Of a stretch of DNA of 36,761 nucleotides, positions 33,351 to 36,761 are shown one piece after another (within the stretch, counting starts at the first letter, position 1; every line of letters starts with the position of its first letter). The stretch covers positions 1-36,761 of the forward strand of contig JAUVHW010000008.1 of the NCBI GenBank assembly GCA_030593075.1. Reading direction: 5' to 3'. The translations under genes and the position numbers were made by a program. This DNA comes from Ardenticatenales bacterium. GTDB lineage: Bacteria; Chloroflexota; Anaerolineae; Promineifilales; UBA4811. Below the pieces are notes generated by a model that was not told the origin of the DNA, searched no databases, and was given only the letters and a program-made list of their open reading frames with translations.

Positions 33351-34417
33351 AATGCGTTCACCGCAGCCACAATCGTCTCCAGGTCATCCGGCGTCAGCGA
33401 TGGGTGCACCGGGAGAGAGAAGACCTCCCGGGACAGTCGTTCCGTCACCGGCAGCGAGACCTCATATCCGAGCTCGCGGTATAGCTTCTGGTGATGAACG
33501 GGGACCGGATAAAAGATGGCGACTCCCACCCCGGCCTCCCGGACTGCTTCAACAGCAGCCTCACGGTCCGTACCGTCGGGAACCCGCACCGTGTACTGAT
33601 GCCAGGCGTGCGTGGTGCCCGGTCGCTCTTTCGGCGTGGTCACGCCGGCAAGGTTCTGGCTCAGGAAGCGAGCGTTGGCTGCCCGGCGGGCATTGGCGGC
33701 CGGCAGCTTCTCCAACTGCACCAGCCCGATGGCCGCACTGATGTCGGTCATTCTGAAATTGAACCCCAGTGAGTCGTGGCAGTACCGACGAGGCATGCCG
33801 TGGCTGCGCAGCAGACGGCACTTCTCGGCGAGAGAATCATCATCCGTGGTGATCATGCCGCCCTCCGCGGTGGTCATGTTCTTGGTGGCGTAGAATGAAA
33901 AGCACCCGGTGCCAAGAGAGCCACACATACGGTCCCCAATCGCCGCGCCATGCGCCTGAGCCGCATCCTCAATCACCGCCAAGCCGTGTTGGTCTGCAAG
34001 GTCCAGAAGCGCATCCATCTCGGCTGGGTTGCCATAGAGGTGCACCGGCATAATTCCCTTGGTGCGAGGGGTGATCGCGGACTCTACGGCCGCAGGACTG
34101 AGATTGAAGCTCTCGGCGTCAATGTCGGCAAAGACCGGACGCGCACCAGTGAACAGCACACTGTTCGCGGAGGCGATAAAGGTAAAGGCCGAAGTGATCA
34201 CTTCGTCGCCGGGGCCAACCCCATGCGCCAGCAGCGCAACGTGGAGCGCCGCGGTACCCGAGGAGATGGCAACGGCATGTTTGACCCCGACCATCCGGGC
34301 AAACGCCTCCTCAAAAGCGGCCGTGCGAGGACCTTGGACAATGTAGCCAGAAGCCAACACCTCGGCCACTGCCCGTTGCTCTTCGGGTCCAATCTGGGGC
34401 TTGGCTATGGGAATCAT
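33347..34417 (-). CDS. wbpE: DegT/DnrJ/EryC1 aminotransferase (WbpE-like)
   Basis: 356 residues. PLP-dependent sugar aminotransferase: SSGTAALHVALLA, then VITSAFTFIASAN, DAAQAHGA and the PLP Lys K179 in SFYATKNMTTAEGG. It would transfer an amino group to the 3-keto UDP-uronate made by the Gfo/Idh enzyme. The C-terminal GTTHAWHQYTVRVP also fits the family. The ATG at 34417 is about 53 bases after the acetyltransferase stop, and the stop overlaps the next gene, so the operon is continuous. Other DegT enzymes could act on other sugars, so the substrate rests on context. Confidence 0.9.
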   Translation of the reverse strand: MIPIAKPQIGPEEQRAVAEVLASGYIVQGPRTAAFEEAFARMVGVKHAVAISSGTAALHVALLAHGVGPGDEVITSAFTFIASANSVLFTGARPVFADIDAESFNLSPAAVESAITPRTKGIMPVHLYGNPAEMDALLDLADQHGLAVIEDAAQAHGAAIGDRMCGSLGTGCFSFYATKNMTTAEGGMITTDDDSLAEKCRLLRSHGMPRRYCHDSLGFNFRMTDISAAIGLVQLEKLPAANARRAANARFLSQNLAGVTTPKERPGTTHAWHQYTVRVPDGTDREAAVEAVREAGVGVAIFYPVPVHHQKLYRELGYEVSLPVTERLSREVFSLPVHPSLTPDDLETIVAAVNAL

Positions 34418-34470
34418 CTCTTGCTCCTGGCAGTCAGCCGCCAGCTCTTTCCAGCGGGAGTCACTCCCAC

Positions 34471-35055
34471 CTATTCTCCCGAGACCGGGACAACAACCTC
34501 ACAGTGATCACAGTACCAGAGCCCCCCGTTCTGCTCAACCAGGCGCCGGCCGCAGCGACACACGTAGCCAATCAGTCGCGCCGGATTTCCCGCCACCAGT
34601 CCGTGGTCGGGAACGTCCCGCGTGACCACTGCACCCGCGCCTACCATAGCCCACCGGCCGACCGTAACGCTGGGGAGGATAATGGCGCCAGCTCCCACAG
34701 CGGCCCCTTGGCGGATGGTGACCGGGCCCACCTCCCAGTCAGCATCTTCCTTGAGTACACCGTCCGGCGTCACTGCCCGCGGGAGCTTGTCGTTTGTAAC
34801 GATGACTCCCGGACCCAAGAAGACCCCATCTTCCAGGGTAGCGGGGTGGTAGACATAGACGCCATTCTGGAGCTTGCAGTTGTTGCCAACCGTGACGTCG
34901 AGATCCAGATAGACGCCTTTGCCCAAGATGCAGCGCCGGCCGATGACGGCTCGCTCTCTCACCTGCGCCTGGTGCCAGATTGAGGTTCCCTCGCCAATCT
35001 GCGCGTCAGGCGAGACGTCGGCTGTGTCATGAATCCTTATCTGGTCCGCTTTCAT
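34471..35055 (-). CDS. wbpD: hexapeptide acetyltransferase (WbpD-like) with C-terminal zinc ribbon
   Basis: 194 residues from ATG 35055. Left-handed beta-helix of hexapeptide repeats: VSPDAQIGEGTSIWHQAQ, AVIGRRCILGKGVYLDL, KLQNGVYVYHPATLEDGVF, and VGAGAIILPSVTVG. The SIWH/GVFLGPGVIVTND pattern is close to WbpD, which N-acetylates the 3-amino sugar. A C-terminal extension has C166, C168, C182 and C185 in a CxC-x13-CxxC arrangement, a likely zinc ribbon not present in ordinary WbpD. A GTG at 35067 in frame could be the start instead; neither has a strong ribosome site. The epimerase gene lies upstream after a 337-base spacer. Confidence 0.87.
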   Translation of the reverse strand: MKADQIRIHDTADVSPDAQIGEGTSIWHQAQVRERAVIGRRCILGKGVYLDLDVTVGNNCKLQNGVYVYHPATLEDGVFLGPGVIVTNDKLPRAVTPDGVLKEDADWEVGPVTIRQGAAVGAGAIILPSVTVGRWAMVGAGAVVTRDVPDHGLVAGNPARLIGYVCRCGRRLVEQNGGLWYCDHCEVVVPVSGE

Positions 35056-35392
35056 CCCTTCGTCCACGCGTGGCCTACGGCACGCTCAACTGTTGTCTGG
35101 AAGCAAAGACACCGCCGGATAGCTCCGGAGCGTCTCGCGCCTGCAAGGTCAGCGCCAGACAATACGAGACTGACCCACCTGCATATCATCACCCAGGGTT
35201 GCGAATTGTAAACCAGGACCAGCCTGGGCGCAACCCCAAGACCATGCCGCGGCCTGAAAGCGGCCAAGACACGCATTTGCCTGCCCTTGGCGGGTCTCCG
35301 GCAAACGTTGAGCCAGGGCGGCGCCCTCGCCAAGAGCGAAATGACGCCCGTTTATCGTGCTACTCATCAGTTGCCGTCAGGCTGCTCGGGCG
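35056..35392. other. 337-base spacer between epimerase and acetyltransferase genes
   Basis: I see no convincing gene on either strand. A weak minus-strand promoter-like pair (TTTACA, 18-base spacer, TGATAT near 35190-35210) might restart transcription for the wbpD-E-B-A genes, but it matches poorly. No clear terminator or riboswitch was seen. Confidence 0.35.
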
Positions 35393-36325
35393 CTACTCCA
35401 AGGCAGCTTCCTTCTGCCGAAAGTAGGCGGCCGTCTTTCGGAGCCCGTCGTCAAGGTTGACGGCCGGCGTCCAACCAAGCTCGTCGGCCGCTCGGGCGGC
35501 GTCCAGATAGATGTGCAGGGTCTCGCCGAGCTTGGGAGGGTCGTGAATCGGTTCCCGCTGGTACCCGGTAAGTGCCTTCAAGCGGTCAAAGATCTGGTTG
35601 ATGGACGTACCCAGCCCAGAGCCTAGATTGTAGATCTGCCCACTCCCGCGCTCCAGCGCCAGCAGGTTAGCTCGCGCACAGTCGCCCACGTAGACGAAAT
35701 CGCGGGTCTGCTCACCGCTCCCGTTGATGATCACTGGCCGGCCGTGCAGCATCTGGCCGGCAAAGATGGCTACTACCCCTGCCTCTCCGTGGGGATCCTG
35801 GCGTGGCCCGTACACATTGCCGTAGCGCAATACCGTGTAGTCGAGCCCGTGGTTTGTCCAGTAGAGATCCAGGTAGTGCTCCACCGCGTGCTTGCTAGCC
35901 CCATACTGGCAGAGCGGGCTGATCGGATGATCCTCCTCGCACGGGAGATGGACCGGCTCGCCGTAAACCGCCCCGCCGCTCGATATGTAGATGAACTTTC
36001 GTGTGCCGTACCTGACCGCGTATTCGAGCAGGCGCACAGTCCCCACGATGTTGACCTCGGCGTCAAAGACAGGCTCTGCAACAGAGCGGCGGACGTCGAC
36101 CTGGGCAGCGTGGTGGTTGACTATCTCCGGGCGCTCGGCGGCAAACAGCTCTTCGACGGCCGGATCACGGATGTCGAGCTGGTGAAACCGGGCTTCTGGG
36201 TTCAGGTTGGAGGCGCGGCCGGTAGAGAGATCGTCCACCACGATCACCTGGTGCCCGGCCGCGATGTATGCATCTACCACGTGGGAGCCGATGAACCCCG
36301 CGCCTCCCGTAACCAAGATCTTCAT
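35393..36325 (-). CDS. NAD-dependent epimerase/dehydratase (UDP-hexose 4-epimerase-like)
   Basis: 310 residues. Extended SDR: NAD loop GGAGFIGSH (7-15), acid-site DDLSTG, and the catalytic Y141-x3-K145 (YGASKHA) with SSGGAVYG at about 116-122. VLRYGNVYGPRQ and the final NLGSG match UDP-glucose/UDP-GlcNAc 4-epimerases (GalE/WbpP type). It opens the sugar-nucleotide operon and could make the UDP-GalNAc isomer or interconvert the sugars. The ATG at 36325 has GAGG about 9 bases upstream (TGAGGTGCGAGG). Which hexose it prefers cannot be read here; the motif between residues about 80 and 130 would need an alignment. Confidence 0.88.
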   Translation of the reverse strand: MKILVTGGAGFIGSHVVDAYIAAGHQVIVVDDLSTGRASNLNPEARFHQLDIRDPAVEELFAAERPEIVNHHAAQVDVRRSVAEPVFDAEVNIVGTVRLLEYAVRYGTRKFIYISSGGAVYGEPVHLPCEEDHPISPLCQYGASKHAVEHYLDLYWTNHGLDYTVLRYGNVYGPRQDPHGEAGVVAIFAGQMLHGRPVIINGSGEQTRDFVYVGDCARANLLALERGSGQIYNLGSGLGTSINQIFDRLKALTGYQREPIHDPPKLGETLHIYLDAARAADELGWTPAVNLDDGLRKTAAYFRQKEAALE

Positions 36326-36421
36326 CCTCGCACCTCAGTTCGCCTACCTGCTAGCTCGGGAGCCAACGCGGGGAAGGCCAGACCGCCGCCGGTGCACCCC
36401 GAACAGGTTCAATGCGTTCAC

Positions 36422-36761
36422 TCAGCGGCCGCGCATGACCAGCGGTAGGTAGGCATGACAGCAGCCGGCGAGGAGACCCGAGTGGATGATGTCATCGTAA
36501 TCATAGTCACCATCGTGCTGGTCACGATACGCTTCGAACGTCACGTTGGCACCGTCGACGTGTACCATGACGAAGGTGCTCGGTGCGCCAGTGTCTCCCG
36601 CACCTCGAGAGTGGCCGACGTCCACTTGCCACACGCCGTGCATGTTGACCACGCTGTAGCCGTGGGTGTGCCCGCAAAAGTAGGCCACAACGCCCTCGTT
36701 CCTCAGCAGGTTCCAGAAATGATCGCGATGCTCGACATCCGCGTCGAGGCTGTCGCCGACA
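36422..36761 (-). CDS. metallophosphoesterase C-terminal part, LPL tail (partial)
   Basis: The frame is open to the right edge; about 112 C-terminal residues are visible. VGDSLDADVEHRDHFWNLL precedes VAYFCGHTHGYSV, the GH[ST]H metal motif of calcineurin-like phosphoesterases. A beta-strand segment and an acidic DGDYDYDD run follow. The last residues are CHAYLPLVMRGR, like the LPL tail of the S8 protease in this window. The N-terminal metal ligands and any signal peptide lie beyond the window. Probably a secreted or surface phosphoesterase of unknown substrate. Confidence 0.82.
   Translation of the reverse strand, partial: VGDSLDADVEHRDHFWNLLRNEGVVAYFCGHTHGYSVVNMHGVWQVDVGHSRGAGDTGAPSTFVMVHVDGANVTFEAYRDQHDGDYDYDDIIHSGLLAGCCHAYLPLVMRGR

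Overview
The window is GC-rich chromosomal DNA, densely coding on both strands. The best guess is an uncultured Chloroflexota (Anaerolineae-like) bacterium. This is inferred from the gene mix: short archaeal-type ValRS behind a T-box, FabL-type enoyl-ACP reductase, tungsten aldehyde ferredoxin oxidoreductase, and secreted proteins ending in an 'LPL' tail. No rRNA, tRNA, CRISPR array or transposase was found.

Layout. (1) 1-6288, plus strand: the end of a DRTGG-domain protein, then central carbon genes pyk, a small membrane protein, eno, a ROK glucokinase and prs. (2) 6334-7539, minus: CinA-like protein. (3) 7713-12121, plus: a tightly packed set of GT4 glycosyltransferase, YraN, MiaA and aldehyde:ferredoxin oxidoreductase (AOR). 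(4) 12155-16502, accessory: a 5'-truncated GH94 phosphorylase remnant, then a PrcB-like lipoprotein, a secreted subtilisin-like (S8) protease and a second PrcB-like ORF. The first two protease-cassette genes lack the CGGCCG word that is common elsewhere, so they may be acquired. (5) 16456-19241: a consensus promoter, a T-box leader and valS. (6) 26443 down to 19287, minus: a GH16-like protein, fabL, a DinB-like protein, an RmlC-like cupin, an aldo/keto reductase, moeA, and a MoeA fused to a periplasmic-binding-protein-like domain. (7) 26534-28340, plus: MBL-fold protein, TPR lipoprotein and a small unknown protein, from a promoter back-to-back with the minus-strand one. (8) fmdB (minus), then LysM lipoprotein and PlsC-type acyltransferase (plus). 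(9) 36325 down to 30989, minus: a nucleotide-sugar operon of epimerase, acetyltransferase, aminotransferase, Gfo/Idh dehydrogenase and UDP-sugar 6-dehydrogenase. (10) The end of a metallophosphoesterase runs off the right edge.

How the genes fit together. pyk, eno, glk and prs link glycolysis to PRPP. Region 9 has every step of the WbpA-B-E-D route to UDP-2,3-diacetamido-2,3-dideoxy-glucuronic acid, plus a 4-epimerase. The two MoeA proteins could supply tungsto/molybdopterin to AOR. The most unusual part is the PrcB-S8-PrcB cassette. It recalls the Treponema denticola dentilisin locus (prcB-prcA-prtP), where a PrcB lipoprotein partners a subtilisin-like protease. The S8 protease and the right-edge phosphoesterase share a C-terminal 'LPL' tail that may be a surface-sorting signal.

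All calls come from reading the sequence. No database search, alignment or folding program was run, and residue numbers are hand-counted from the chosen starts.
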